NCBI RefSeq assembly: GCF_900107195.1 | Contig: NZ_FNPB01000009.1 | Location: 62,001 to 126,000, forward strand | Direction of reading: 5' to 3' | Length of the DNA: 64,000 nt | Origin: Halobellus clavatus | GTDB lineage: Archaea; Halobacteriota; Halobacteria; Halobacteriales; Haloferacaceae | Part shown: in pieces, positions 18,279-26,683 of the stretch | Layout of the letters: every line of letters begins with the position of its first letter | Position numbering within the stretch: the stretch's first letter is position 1 | Program-made: the position numbers and the translations under genes | The notes under the pieces: model-generated | Seen by the model: only the letters and a program-made list of their open reading frames with translations | Database searches by the model: none | What the model was told of the DNA's origin: nothing

Positions 18279-18821
18279 GTGCGATGGCGTCGGTGGTGCT
18301 CCGTTCGGAAGCGAGAACCGAACTCCCTTCGCGTCGGTGTGGTCAGCGTAACGGGGCCAGCGTACCGGTCGGTCACTTGGCCCGAAATCTGCGCGGGCGA
18401 CGGGCAAAGAGGACCGACAGCGGCCCGAGCACGGTGCGGGTAGAGAGTGAGAGGGCCAATGCGACGATACCGGAGTGACGATACGTCCCAGCGCCCCAGT
18501 GTGCACCGAGGACGGTCGCCCCCACACCCATCGGAGACAGGCCGGGAAAGACCCTCCTTGGCCCGAATCTCGGTCCCTCGTTCGATCCCAGGCCGAGCGT
18601 CCAGTGGATCCGTACCCGGCCGGCCAGTACTTCAGCGGCGACGAGACTCCCGATGCTGCTGAGCGGAACTCGTATCATATAGTTGATGGTGAGGGAGCGG
18701 CCGCTACCGGGAGTCTCCCCTCGACAGATACTGTCGATCTGTCGTGTAAATTTCACTATCGTCACGCGATAACCAAAGGTTTTGTATCCGGTCTCCTTGG
18801 TGGATATGAGCGGATTTTGAT
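18279..18821. other. Long intergenic region without a convincing gene
   Basis: A minus-strand frame at 18373-18765 can be read as a hydrophobic 100-aa protein from an internal Met, but it is Arg-rich, has no recognised family and is not accepted. The last 60 bp contain the promoter of the PKD hydrolase (GTAAATTTCACTATCG, then AACCAAAGGTTTTGT). Confidence 0.35.
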
Positions 18822-20579
18822 ATGAACACGCGATGGAGCCGCCGCGGAGTGGTACGCACTGCCGGATCTGGAATCGCGGGGCTCGCCGTCCTCGGCACTG
18901 CTGGTACGTCTGTCGGACAGACTGACTCGAAGGCGTCTATCACGTTCGCCGATCAAGCCTCGGACGGTTCGTCGGTCACGATCGACACCATCGAAACCGA
19001 CGTCGCGGCCCGGTTCGTGCTCAGGAATCGCGAGTTGGGCGAGGTCGGTGGCCCGGTCTCGTTCGATGCAGGGGCGGTTGTCGAGGATTACGCGGTCGAG
19101 TTGACCACCGAGATTACCGAAGCGAAAACGCTCTCGGCAAACCTCTACAACTCCGAGGGGCAAAACATCGCTCGGGAGACCGCAGACATCATCATCGGTG
19201 AGTCGTCGGACTTGGTGCCCGGATTCGGACCGAAGCTCGTCGAAGCGGATCCTGCGTTCGGGTTCAACTATCCGTACTATCTCTACGCACCCTCAAAGAC
19301 CACCGGTAGCGACCCGGGCTCGATTCTCATCGAACCCAACAACAGCGGAGAGACGACGGACGATTTCGAGGTTCAGCGACAGTCGGCAGCGTCCCGAATC
19401 AGTGGCGGGACCTCGCGAGAGATCAGTGACCGATTGACGGTTCCCCTGCTCGTCCCGGTGTTTCCTCGGCCACAGTCAGATCCAGTCGACTGGAGACACT
19501 ACATCCACGCGTTAGATCGACAGACGATGCAAATCTCGGATGGTCCACTCGAACGGGTCGACCTGCAACTCCTCCGAATGGCGGACCACGCGCGCGAGTT
19601 GCTGTCAGAGCAGTCTTACGCCGTCGACGACCAGCTCCTCCTGAATGGGTTCTCTGCGTCGGGCAATTTCGTCGATCGCTTCGCTGTGCTTCACCCGGAT
19701 CGCGTTCGGTCTGTGACAGCCGGCGGATTGAACGGAATGGCGATGCTGCCGCTCGCGGAGGCCGAAGGCCGGACGTTGGATTACCATATTGGAATCGCAG
19801 ACGTCGAGGAACTCACCGGTGAGCCGGTCGACGTAGACGCGCTCGACGGGGTCAATCAGTTCCTGTTTATGGGCAGTGCAGACGGGAACGACACGATCCC
19901 GTACGACGACGCGTGGAGTGAGGGGATGCGGGAAGTCGCGCTCGAGGTCTATGGCGAGGAGATGATCACAGAGCGGTTCCCCTACTGTCAGTCCGCATAC
20001 GAACAGGCGGGCGTCGATGCCCAGTTCAAATTATACGAAGGGGTTGCACATACGCCCGCCCCAGCACTGGAGGACATCGTCGAGTTCCATCGACGGAGTC
20101 TCGACGGCGAGTCCGTGAGCAGTTTCGATCAAACCCTCGGGTTCGAGCCGGTCCTCGAGCAGACTGCCGAACAGGCAGCAATCGGAGAAGCGATCGAATT
20201 CGATGCGAGCAGCACAGCGATCGGTCTGGGGAACATCCTCGCGCACATCTGGGAGTTCTCGGATGGCGAAACCCGGACGGGGCAAGTGGTGACACGGCGC
20301 TTCGACACGGCTGGTGAGTACAGCGTCGAACTCACAGTGATCGACGACAACGGACGCGAAGCGACGACGGAGACGACGGTTGTCGTCGGAGAAAACGTGG
20401 AACAGACCGCATCTGGTACCGGGACCGAACGTGACACTCCCTCGACTACGCCCCGGGAAACTGGACGAGCGACGGATCAGGACCGGAGAATCACGCTCCC
20501 GGGGATCGGGGTGGGAGTGGCCGGAACGAGTCTTATCGGCGGCGGGTTCTTGGCTCTCAGAGACCGGTTCGGACAGTAA
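18822..20579 (+). CDS. Tat-exported alpha/beta-hydrolase with PKD domain and C-terminal anchor
   Basis: This 585-aa protein has a twin-arginine signal (SRRGVVRTAGSGIAGLAVLG, residues 5-24). Its central region has an alpha/beta-hydrolase-like nucleophile elbow NGFSASGNF (about 280) and a late GVAHTPAP histidine (about 408). A PKD-like domain (about 455-525, IGEAIEFDASS...WEFSDGETRTGQVVTRRFDTAGEYSVELTV) is followed by a Thr-rich linker and a C-terminal membrane segment. This is the architecture of a cell-surface esterase or peptidase anchored outside the membrane. The substrate is not evident. Confidence 0.85.
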   Translation: MNTRWSRRGVVRTAGSGIAGLAVLGTAGTSVGQTDSKASITFADQASDGSSVTIDTIETDVAARFVLRNRELGEVGGPVSFDAGAVVEDYAVELTTEITEAKTLSANLYNSEGQNIARETADIIIGESSDLVPGFGPKLVEADPAFGFNYPYYLYAPSKTTGSDPGSILIEPNNSGETTDDFEVQRQSAASRISGGTSREISDRLTVPLLVPVFPRPQSDPVDWRHYIHALDRQTMQISDGPLERVDLQLLRMADHARELLSEQSYAVDDQLLLNGFSASGNFVDRFAVLHPDRVRSVTAGGLNGMAMLPLAEAEGRTLDYHIGIADVEELTGEPVDVDALDGVNQFLFMGSADGNDTIPYDDAWSEGMREVALEVYGEEMITERFPYCQSAYEQAGVDAQFKLYEGVAHTPAPALEDIVEFHRRSLDGESVSSFDQTLGFEPVLEQTAEQAAIGEAIEFDASSTAIGLGNILAHIWEFSDGETRTGQVVTRRFDTAGEYSVELTVIDDNGREATTETTVVVGENVEQTASGTGTERDTPSTTPRETGRATDQDRRITLPGIGVGVAGTSLIGGGFLALRDRFGQ

Positions 20580-20696
20580 CGCGAGACACGCGTAGTTTGC
20601 TGCTGACGGCTGAACGTCACAGGGAATGGACGTGTTAGCTGTCTCGGAATCATCGCTTGGCATGAATCTTTGAGGATCGATATCCAACCGTCGAGT

Positions 20697-21485
20697 ATGG
20701 ATCTCGATCTCGGATTGGAAGGTAACGTGGCGCTGGTCACTGGGAGTGCGACTGGCCTCGGTCACGCCTGTGCAGAAGCGCTCTCGCGCCAGGGAGCGGA
20801 TGTCGCACTCGCCGCGCCGAACTTGGACGACCTCGCGTACGCGGGTGACAGGCTCTACGCGCTCGGCGACGGCGAGATTTTCGGCCTCGAAGTCGACGTA
20901 CGCGACCCCGAGCACCTGGCAGCACTCGTCGAGGAGACCGTCGACCAGTACGGCGGCATCGACCACCTCGTCACGGGACCCAGACCGCTCGAACCGGCGC
21001 GGTTCGCCGACGTCTCCAACGAGGACTGGTTTCGCGGATTCGATCGGCTGTTTATGAGCGTCGTCTGGGCCATCCGTGAGTCATCCGCACACCTCAAGGC
21101 GTCCGATCAGGGGACGATCGTCACCGTGGCTCCCCCCGCGATTCCTGCACTCGCCGACGAACTGTCGGTGGCGTCCGCGTACGGGCAGGCAGTCCGGGGG
21201 CTCGTCGATAGTCAATCCCGCGCGCTCGCGCCCGAGGTCCGCGTGAACGCCGTCGTCCCGGGTCCTCACGAGACCCCAGACTTAGAGGAGATCCTCGCCG
21301 AACGGGTCGAAGCCGGCGAGTTCGACGACGTCAAATCGGCCTGGGACGCCGTGCTCGCGGACTGTCCCTCCGAGTCGCCAGGCCGCCCGCTCGATCTGGG
21401 GAAGGTGGTCGCCTTCCTGTCTAGCCAGCACGCGAGTTTCGTCAACGGTGCGACAGTCCCGGTCGACGGCGGATGCGGGCACTGA
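20697..21485 (+). CDS. SDR-family protein with degenerate catalytic residues
   Basis: This 262-aa protein has an intact cofactor motif (VTGSATGLG, residues about 14-22), DVRDPEHL and the terminal VNGATVPVDGG motif. The usual catalytic Ser and YxxxK are absent: the Ser region reads VAPPAIPALAD and the Tyr segment reads AYGQAVR, with Val in place of Lys. A haloarchaeal SDR subfamily with LSNSVRM-type replacement at the same place exists, so this is probably a stable subfamily rather than a dead enzyme. The ATG at 20697 is chosen to place the Rossmann fold at the N terminus. Confidence 0.85.
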   Translation: MDLDLGLEGNVALVTGSATGLGHACAEALSRQGADVALAAPNLDDLAYAGDRLYALGDGEIFGLEVDVRDPEHLAALVEETVDQYGGIDHLVTGPRPLEPARFADVSNEDWFRGFDRLFMSVVWAIRESSAHLKASDQGTIVTVAPPAIPALADELSVASAYGQAVRGLVDSQSRALAPEVRVNAVVPGPHETPDLEEILAERVEAGEFDDVKSAWDAVLADCPSESPGRPLDLGKVVAFLSSQHASFVNGATVPVDGGCGH

Positions 21486-21652
21486 GCCTCGGATTCGAAG
21501 CGGCATCGTCGGTGTTTCGCGACTCGGGATGGAACCGTCGATCGCTGGTCTCAGCGACTGTCGAGAATTCGTCTGTGCTACTGTTTCTAACACTGTAATC
21601 TGTATTTGACTCTCCGATCGAACTTTACTCTATCAGGGCCAACCGCGAATTG

Positions 21653-22042
21653 ATGACCCTACTCGGAGAAGGTCCTGTTTTCCTACAGTCCGCTGCATCC
21701 AGCCCCGAACTGTTGCTGCAGTTAGTGCTTCAATTGGTGTTGGCCGCGCTCGTGGTCGCAGGCATGTGGAAGACGTTCCAGAAGGCCGGGGAACCGGGGT
21801 GGGCGGCGATCATCCCGATATACAACATCTACGTGATACTCAGAATCACGGGTGGTGCGTGGTGGTGGCTGCTGCTGTTGTTTATCCCAGTGATCAACTT
21901 CGTTGCGCTCGTGAAGATCAGTGTCGACCTCGCTGGCGCGTTCGGGAGAGGTATCCTGTTTGGTCTCGGTCTCACGCTCCTGCCGATTGTGTTCTACCCG
22001 ATTCTCGGCTTCGGCGGGTCCCGGTATCAAGCGACGACCTGA
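21653..22042 (+). CDS. DUF5684-type membrane protein
   Basis: This 129-aa protein shows the family signature W-K-x-F-x-K-A-G-E-P-G-W-A-A-I-I-P-I-Y-N, then a WWWLLLLFIPVIN helix, AGAFGRGILFGLGL and a terminal FYPILGFG. It is predicted to have four membrane helices. The ATG at 21653 is preferred to the overlapping TTG at 21650. Known family members are small membrane proteins of unknown function, often near signal peptidases. Confidence 0.85.
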   Translation: MTLLGEGPVFLQSAASSPELLLQLVLQLVLAALVVAGMWKTFQKAGEPGWAAIIPIYNIYVILRITGGAWWWLLLLFIPVINFVALVKISVDLAGAFGRGILFGLGLTLLPIVFYPILGFGGSRYQATT

Positions 22043-22459
22043 CTCCGAAGTCGTCGTCGCCGTCCGTTCACCTCTTGATACGCCGGAGTGCGTTGTCGAG
22101 CGTCACTGCTCTCGGGACGGCCAGTTCTCGCGACCAGACAGCCACCCATTGGTAGCCATACCGGAACGCTGGGTCCAGCGGAGTGCCGGGAGGCAGCAGT
22201 GCATTTGCCCTTCCCTGTCTGTGCTGTTCCCGATGGCACCCGGAGGCTCGTCCGACGCGACTGCGATCTTCCATCCATTTGCGACAAGATCGGACAGTGA
22301 GAGACGACCGGGGACACCCCAACAGTCGGTCGGATTCGGGGAGCGTCTGAGACACGAAGCCGATCAATCTGCTAGTCAGGCTGCCACAGACGACTCTCCT
22401 GAGTGCCTGACCGGTCGCCGGACTTCCTGCGGGTCGAATCGATCGGTCTGCTTGCGCAT

Positions 22460-22705
22460 CCGGCCTCAGGGTATCGAATACTGGTAGTGACGTCACAGTC
22501 CGGACAGGCATCACTGGCGATGTGCCAACAGACACGCGATTGCTCGTGCGACGCTGATTCGCCACCCCGACTCCGGTCGCTCTTGGAGTCGATGATTTCG
22601 ATATCGTCTGAGGTCAGGTGCACTAAGCAGACTGTACCAGAGACCGTCACGCACCTGCCGTCAGCCGTGAGCGAAACGTCCACATCGTGTGCACCCCAAC
22701 CGACG
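22460..22705 (-). pseudogene. Decayed RecB-type nuclease domain fragment
   Basis: The minus-strand frame reads VTVSGTVCLVHLTSDDIEII, DSKSDRSRG ... CDVTTSIRYPEAG. It aligns residue by residue with the C-terminal nuclease of the intact helicase-nuclease at 4536-7430 (ITISGIVDLVQVTDEQATII, DYKTDRTRH ... KDVTASLFYTSDG). The metal-binding Asp is Cys and the Tyr of DYK is Ser, so it is catalytically dead. Only this domain is left; the frame continues as noise into the opposite-strand gene at 22708. Confidence 0.6.
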
Positions 22706-22707
22706 GT

Positions 22708-22953
22708 ATGGCTCACGATCGCATACACGCGCGGAAACCAACACACGATCTCGATCGGTGGTCGACTGGCGTGATCACAGAGATCGGACAGCGGAACGGC
22801 CACTGTGTCGTTACTGTCGACGCCGCAGACGGCCACTCGGTGGAACTCAGCGTGACCTTCGCCGTTCGAGACCTGTTCTGTCGTCGCCTGGATATCAGCG
22901 ACGGGGCGTCACCGGTCGGAGAACGGGTCTGGTATCGGAAACACGGCAACTGA
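22708..22953 (+). CDS. 81-aa haloarchaeal protein of unknown function
   Basis: The protein begins MAHDRIHARKPTHDLDRWSTG and has a compact beta-rich pattern (GVITEIGQ...CVVTVDAADGHSVELSVTFAVRDLF) ending GERVWYRKHGN. It looks like a small OB- or SH3-like domain conserved among haloarchaea. The ATG at 22708 is preferred over one 21 bp upstream, which reads a different composition. Function unknown. Confidence 0.65.
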   Translation: MAHDRIHARKPTHDLDRWSTGVITEIGQRNGHCVVTVDAADGHSVELSVTFAVRDLFCRRLDISDGASPVGERVWYRKHGN

Positions 22954-23007
22954 CCGTAGAGCGGTCACTGAAACGGACACCGGCGCTGCGTGGGTAGCGG
23001 AGACGCG

Positions 23008-23089
23008 ATAGTAGCGTTTCCAACTGATTGCGCAGCCGATCGCACGCCGTCGTGCGATCGTGCGAGTGAAGACTTGCAAACGCTACTAT
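23008..23089. mobile_element. 82-bp palindromic MITE-like element
   Basis: Terminal inverted repeats ATAGTAGCGTTT (23008-23019) and AAACGCTACTAT (23078-23089) continue inward imperfectly to a perfect 10-bp stem CGATCGCACG-CCGT-CGTGCGATCG. The whole element can fold into one hairpin. TA dinucleotides border a GTAGCG...CGCTAC core, as in the 83-bp element at 9099-9181, although the terminal sequences differ. It has no coding capacity. Confidence 0.65.
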
Positions 23090-23428
23090 AGGGCGTGCCT
23101 CGGCGCCGTGCTGTCTCGTTTTTCCGTGTGGTCAGAGAGACCCGCCGTAAGATCGATCAGAAGGTCCTCAGCAAACGATGCGTGCGAATCTCTAGTTCCC
23201 AAGGGTGAATAATCGCGGCGTCTGAGCGAGATTCTTCCTGATGCGAGTGCCGACGTGAGCCCTTCGGACGGGAGCGTCACGGCTCCAGTAGAAGCCAGAA
23301 GTGCAGTCTATTGTTGGTGTCGACCGCCTCTCGACAGCCTTTCAGCTATCAATTGGGTCGGCGCGTGACACATTCACCACTACCAGCGCTAGTCGATCCG
23401 GCAGGCGGGGCGGGACTGTCCGTGGCTC

Positions 23429-23563
23429 TCACTCGCGGGACTGGAGGACAGCCACGGTGTGGGAGGTGTACTGGCCTTCGTGTTCCTTCGCTCGACGGTA
23501 GGCGTCGTGTTTCTGTAGCTCTTCGTCGAGATCGCAGTTGTCACACTCGACTCGGTAGCTCAT
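23429..23563 (-). CDS. 44-aa CxxC small protein
   Basis: The sequence begins MSYRVECDNCDLDEELQKHD and continues into AYRRAKEHEGQYTSHTVAVL. One CxxC lies near the N terminus and a His-containing helix follows, typical of the very small zinc-finger-like proteins abundant in haloarchaea. The ATG at 23563 is chosen because the 16 residues upstream are unlike the family. Probably a zinc-binding regulatory mini-protein (inference). Confidence 0.7.
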   Translation of the reverse strand: MSYRVECDNCDLDEELQKHDAYRRAKEHEGQYTSHTVAVLQSRE

Positions 23564-23801
23564 CGGTTCTCCTTGTACGTCTATCACTAAAAGTATGTGG
23601 TATAATAGCACGCGTCACACGAGAACGCGAGTGAATACGCTGTGTCGACGGATGCACACCCATCAGACCGGCAGGGGCAGGCCTCAGACCAGTACAGTCA
23701 GGCGGTCGACCGGGATAGACACGCCGCAGCGCAAGAGAGACACGCTCTCAACTTCGGAGATCGTCGTCCCGTGGTCTCTGTCCGGCCGCACCGAGGGAGA
23801 T

Positions 23802-24500
23802 TCACCGTGGCAGCGTCCACTCGATCGATGCGTCGCGGTCCGGAAACTGCGGCGTCGATACGATCTCCAGCGTTCGGTCGCCGACCGCGGGCGTGACCGG
23901 TGCGGCGAGCAGCAACCGCGCCACGTCCGCGCGAGAGATGAGTCCCCAGAGTTCCGCACCGGGATCGGCGGCCGTGACCACGTCCGTTCGACTCCCGTTC
24001 GTCAGCACGCCGGGGCGCAAGATCGTGTGCCGTAGCGACGCATCCCGCAGCGCCGCTTCGGCCGACGCTTTCGCCTCCTGAAGCGGCTCGATGAACGCGT
24101 CGAACACCGATGCGAGTGGGCTGGACGGGTCGGGCCCAACGCCGATTGCGGACTCCATTACGAACGCCTCAACGTCGGCATCCGCCGCTGCGGCGACGAG
24201 CGCGCGGTTGCCAGCCCCGTCGACGTACGGCGGTCCGGATTGGATTGCGAGAGGCGACGTGCCGACGGCGCTGACCACCGCATCGACGCCGGCGACGGCT
24301 GCTGAGAGGTCGTCCGGATCCAACAGATCCTCTACGACGACGTCGTCGGCGCCGGCGGCCTTGAGGTCGGCGGCGGCGTCCGGCGAGCGCGTGAGCGCTC
24401 GGACGGTATCGACCCGCGACTGCCCGAGTCGGAGCACCGCACGTCCGGTCCCACCGGTCGCGCCGGCGACGAGAACCGTGTCGAGGTGATCTGGGTGCAT
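23802..24500 (-). CDS. NmrA-like atypical SDR, NAD(P)-binding protein
   Basis: This 232-aa protein begins with an atypical SDR motif VLVAGATGGTGRAVLRL (about residues 8-24), followed by VRALTRSPDAA, VVVEDLLDPDDL, VDAVVSAVGT and HTILRPGVLTNG. These match NAD(P)H-binding NmrA/HSCARG-type proteins, some of which sense redox state or act on flavin or quinone substrates. The ATG at 24500 places the motif at the N terminus. Monocistronic. Confidence 0.85.
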   Translation of the reverse strand: MHPDHLDTVLVAGATGGTGRAVLRLGQSRVDTVRALTRSPDAAADLKAAGADDVVVEDLLDPDDLSAAVAGVDAVVSAVGTSPLAIQSGPPYVDGAGNRALVAAAADADVEAFVMESAIGVGPDPSSPLASVFDAFIEPLQEAKASAEAALRDASLRHTILRPGVLTNGSRTDVVTAADPGAELWGLISRADVARLLLAAPVTPAVGDRTLEIVSTPQFPDRDASIEWTLPR

Positions 24501-24788
24501 ACGCAACTGCTTGGTCCCAACAGGCAAAAGCGCCCGCACCGACGGGTGGTTCGGGACCATTCCTCTCTCAACACCGAACGCGTGTCTTCGTTCGGCGGCG
24601 TCAGCGTGGCTCAGCCACCAGTCTCATTCACGATCCGCCCGCCGGAACCCACCAGCGTTCGCACGCGGAACCGACCAACGCGACGGCCGAGCGAGCCAGC
24701 GCCCAGTATTAGTGTCTGGGGCGCTACTAACGTGACACGCGCGAATCGGTGCAGAACGGGCCGCGGACCCACCACATAGATCAATCAT

Positions 24789-25460
24789 ATGACACTCACA
24801 CCAGCCACGATACGGGACTACGATGCACGCGCAGCGGATCGGGAGGCGACTGACACGGCGACGTTCGGACTCGGTTGTTTCTGGGGGCCGGACGCGCAGT
24901 TCGGCACGATGGACGGCGTAGTACGAACCCGCGTCGGGTACGCCGGAGGGTCGAAGTCTAACCCCTCCTATCACTCGTTAGGGGATCACACGGAGGTCGT
25001 CCAGGTCGATTTCGATCCGGCGGTCGTCACCTACCGCGACCTCGTCGAAGTCGCTTTCGAGGAGCACAATCCACAGGCACAACCGCCGAAAACGCAGTAC
25101 GAGAACGTCGTGTTCGCGGAGACAGCCGCGCAACGGGACGCGATCGGTGCGGTGTTGGCGGCGGCCGGCCGAACCGCCGACGACGTCGAAACGCGCATCG
25201 AACGACTCTCCCGGTTCTATCCGGCCGAAGACTACCATCAGAAGTACCGGCTCCGGTCGGCATCGTTCTTTATGAGCGCATTTGAGGAGGCAAGCTACTC
25301 CGACGAAGACCTCCGTGAGTCCCCCTTCGCGGCTACCCTGAACGGGTACGTTGACGAGTTCGCGGAACTCGCGGTACCACGCGCGAGGGTGGACAGCGCG
25401 TCCGAACCGACGCTTGATGGCCGAAAAGCCGGTCTCGGCCATCCAGCGCTGGCCGTATAG
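24789..25460 (+). CDS. msrA: Peptide-methionine (S)-S-oxide reductase with IS-derived tail
   Basis: This 223-aa protein contains the MsrA active site FGLGCFWGPDAQF (Cys about 30), GYAGGSKSNPSYHSLGDHTEVVQVDFDP and YHQKYRLR, repairing oxidised methionine. The family portion ends at about residue 188 (LNGYVDEF). Residues 189-223 are the antisense translation of an IS5-type transposase fragment that begins at 25353, so an insertion or deletion has replaced the original end. The catalytic part is intact, so it may still work. Confidence 0.88.
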   Translation: MTLTPATIRDYDARAADREATDTATFGLGCFWGPDAQFGTMDGVVRTRVGYAGGSKSNPSYHSLGDHTEVVQVDFDPAVVTYRDLVEVAFEEHNPQAQPPKTQYENVVFAETAAQRDAIGAVLAAAGRTADDVETRIERLSRFYPAEDYHQKYRLRSASFFMSAFEEASYSDEDLRESPFAATLNGYVDEFAELAVPRARVDSASEPTLDGRKAGLGHPALAV

Positions 25461-25640
25461 CTCGCTGTCCAACCGTGCGTTGTGCGCGTGATCGTACGCA
25501 GCGAACAACCGATGACGCAGCAGGGGCCGGACGCCCTCTGATCGGAGGGCGTCCCGGAGAGATTGGTCGTCATAGCCTTTGTCGCCGGCAAGAGCCGCCG
25601 CGAAACAGTCGTTCTCGTGGCGGCTCGTCGCGGACTGGCC
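25353..25640 (-). mobile_element. IS5-family transposase C-terminal fragment
   Basis: The minus-strand frame GDKGYDDQSLRDALRSEGVR, ...LDSELYGQRWMAETGFSAIK and RRFGRAVHPRAWYREFREL is the conserved C-terminal part of haloarchaeal IS5-group (ISH) DDE transposases, including the YxxR-x6-E-like region. The N terminus and inverted repeats are missing. It abuts an IS1595 fragment on the other strand and overlaps the msrA 3' end. Confidence 0.75.
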
Positions 25641-25696
25641 GATCACGCTGGCGAGGGCGTTATGGTGACCAGCTGACGCTCGTCGCGGCGTGCCGC

Positions 25697-26083
25697 GACT
25701 CACTTCGTGTGATTCGCGGACAGCGCGGGATCGACTACGAAGGCGATCTTGAGCCAGTGATTCAGGAAGCTGAAGACCTCTCCCAGCCGCTGGGAGAGGT
25801 CTGGACAGATGGACTCAGAGCGTACCGCGAGATGGATCGGGATCACCGAACGGTCGTCCACAAAGAGAGGTACGTATCGCCTGACGGAGTCCACATCAAT
25901 CAGGCAGAATGCCTGTTTTCGCTTGTTCAACCGTGGCTGCGGAAGTTCCGCGGCCTGTCCAAGCAAGGCTTGGAACAGGCCGCTCATACATTCGGGATCG
26001 TTAGATCGCTGAATCTCACAGGCGCATCTGTCGATATCACCATCGACTGCCTCGTTATGGGGTCTTTCCGCAGCTTTACATAA
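25697..26083 (+). mobile_element. IS1595-family (ISH4-like) transposase C-terminal fragment
   Basis: The plus-strand frame ...LGEVWTDGLRAYREMDRDHR, YVSPDGVHINQAECLFSLVQ and PWLRKFRGLSKQGLEQAAHT contains the TDG-x-AY, H-x-N-x-x-E and W-L-x-x-x-RG-x-S-K pattern of IS1595 transposases. The upstream half is absent, and the part before about 25697 is noise from the IS5 remnant. Its right end interrupts the XseA gene. Confidence 0.75.
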
Positions 26084-26087
26084 GAGC

Positions 26088-26274
26088 GGAGCGTGAAGTA
26101 GAGCGTCGTGCTGTTCTGGTGGAAATCGGTGACTTCGCCGATACAGCGGAACCCGTTGAGGGCAGGCGTGTCCTGGACAATCGACGCGATCCGGTCCTTT
26201 AGCTGGGACACGCTCAGGACCTCTTTCGCGTCGGGTTCGACCGCCTGCCGTTCGGTATCCGGTGCGTCCGCCAT
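26088..26274 (-). pseudogene. Exodeoxyribonuclease VII large subunit, N-terminal fragment
   Basis: The fragment MADAPDTE...VLSVSQLKDRIASIVQDTPA then LNGFRCIGEVTDFHQNSTTL is the OB-fold beginning of haloarchaeal XseA. Homology stops after YFTL, where the IS1595 remnant begins, so about 62 residues of a protein of more than 300 remain. The start (26274) and its upstream region look original. The rest of xseA is not in the window. Confidence 0.75.
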
Positions 26275-26683
26275 ACACGTTTGTCGGTCCTTTGACTTAT
26301 TTGACCGAAAGGATATCTTTCAATTTCCCAATAATTATTCGACTTTGGTAAATAGCCAGCAATAGAATTGGTCTACCCAACATTTGTTGGTCTTAGCGAC
26401 CTAATCAGTATTCCTCAAGCTGATTGAAGCAATTATACATAACGATGCCATATTTTAATATACTTGGAATTTCATATATTCTGAGTATCAAAGAAAACAT
26501 ATTCTAAAATCTATTTTATAATATAATCAGAAATAAATAAAAGGAAACATTCTCAATTTATGCTAAATATCAATATGTTATTGGGTTCTAAATCGCCGTA
26601 GCTGAGCGATTGTTTTTGTGATTTGTTTATGTTTCCGGATTTGGGTAAGGAGTGTGTCTATGCCCCACACCTGCCTCTAGGTG
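26275..26683. other. AT-rich intergenic island
   Basis: About 400 bp with strikingly low GC in the middle (26430-26560, runs such as TTTTATAATATAATC). It contains CCAACATTTGTTGG (26377-26390), a palindrome with 2-bp spacer whose arms match those of the operators at 16908 and 17006. AATCGC...GCGATT pairs near 26591-26611. No ORF. It could be a leftover of an integrated element; no origin-specific repeats were found. Confidence 0.4.

Noticed and set aside
18373-18765. Minus-strand 130-codon frame between the HTH-10 gene and the PKD hydrolase
   Set aside because: Arg-rich, no recognised family and no convincing start; only weak hydrophobic patches.
26275-26683. Replication origin in the AT-rich island
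   Set aside because: No Orc1/Cdc6 gene and no repeated origin-recognition boxes are present next to it.
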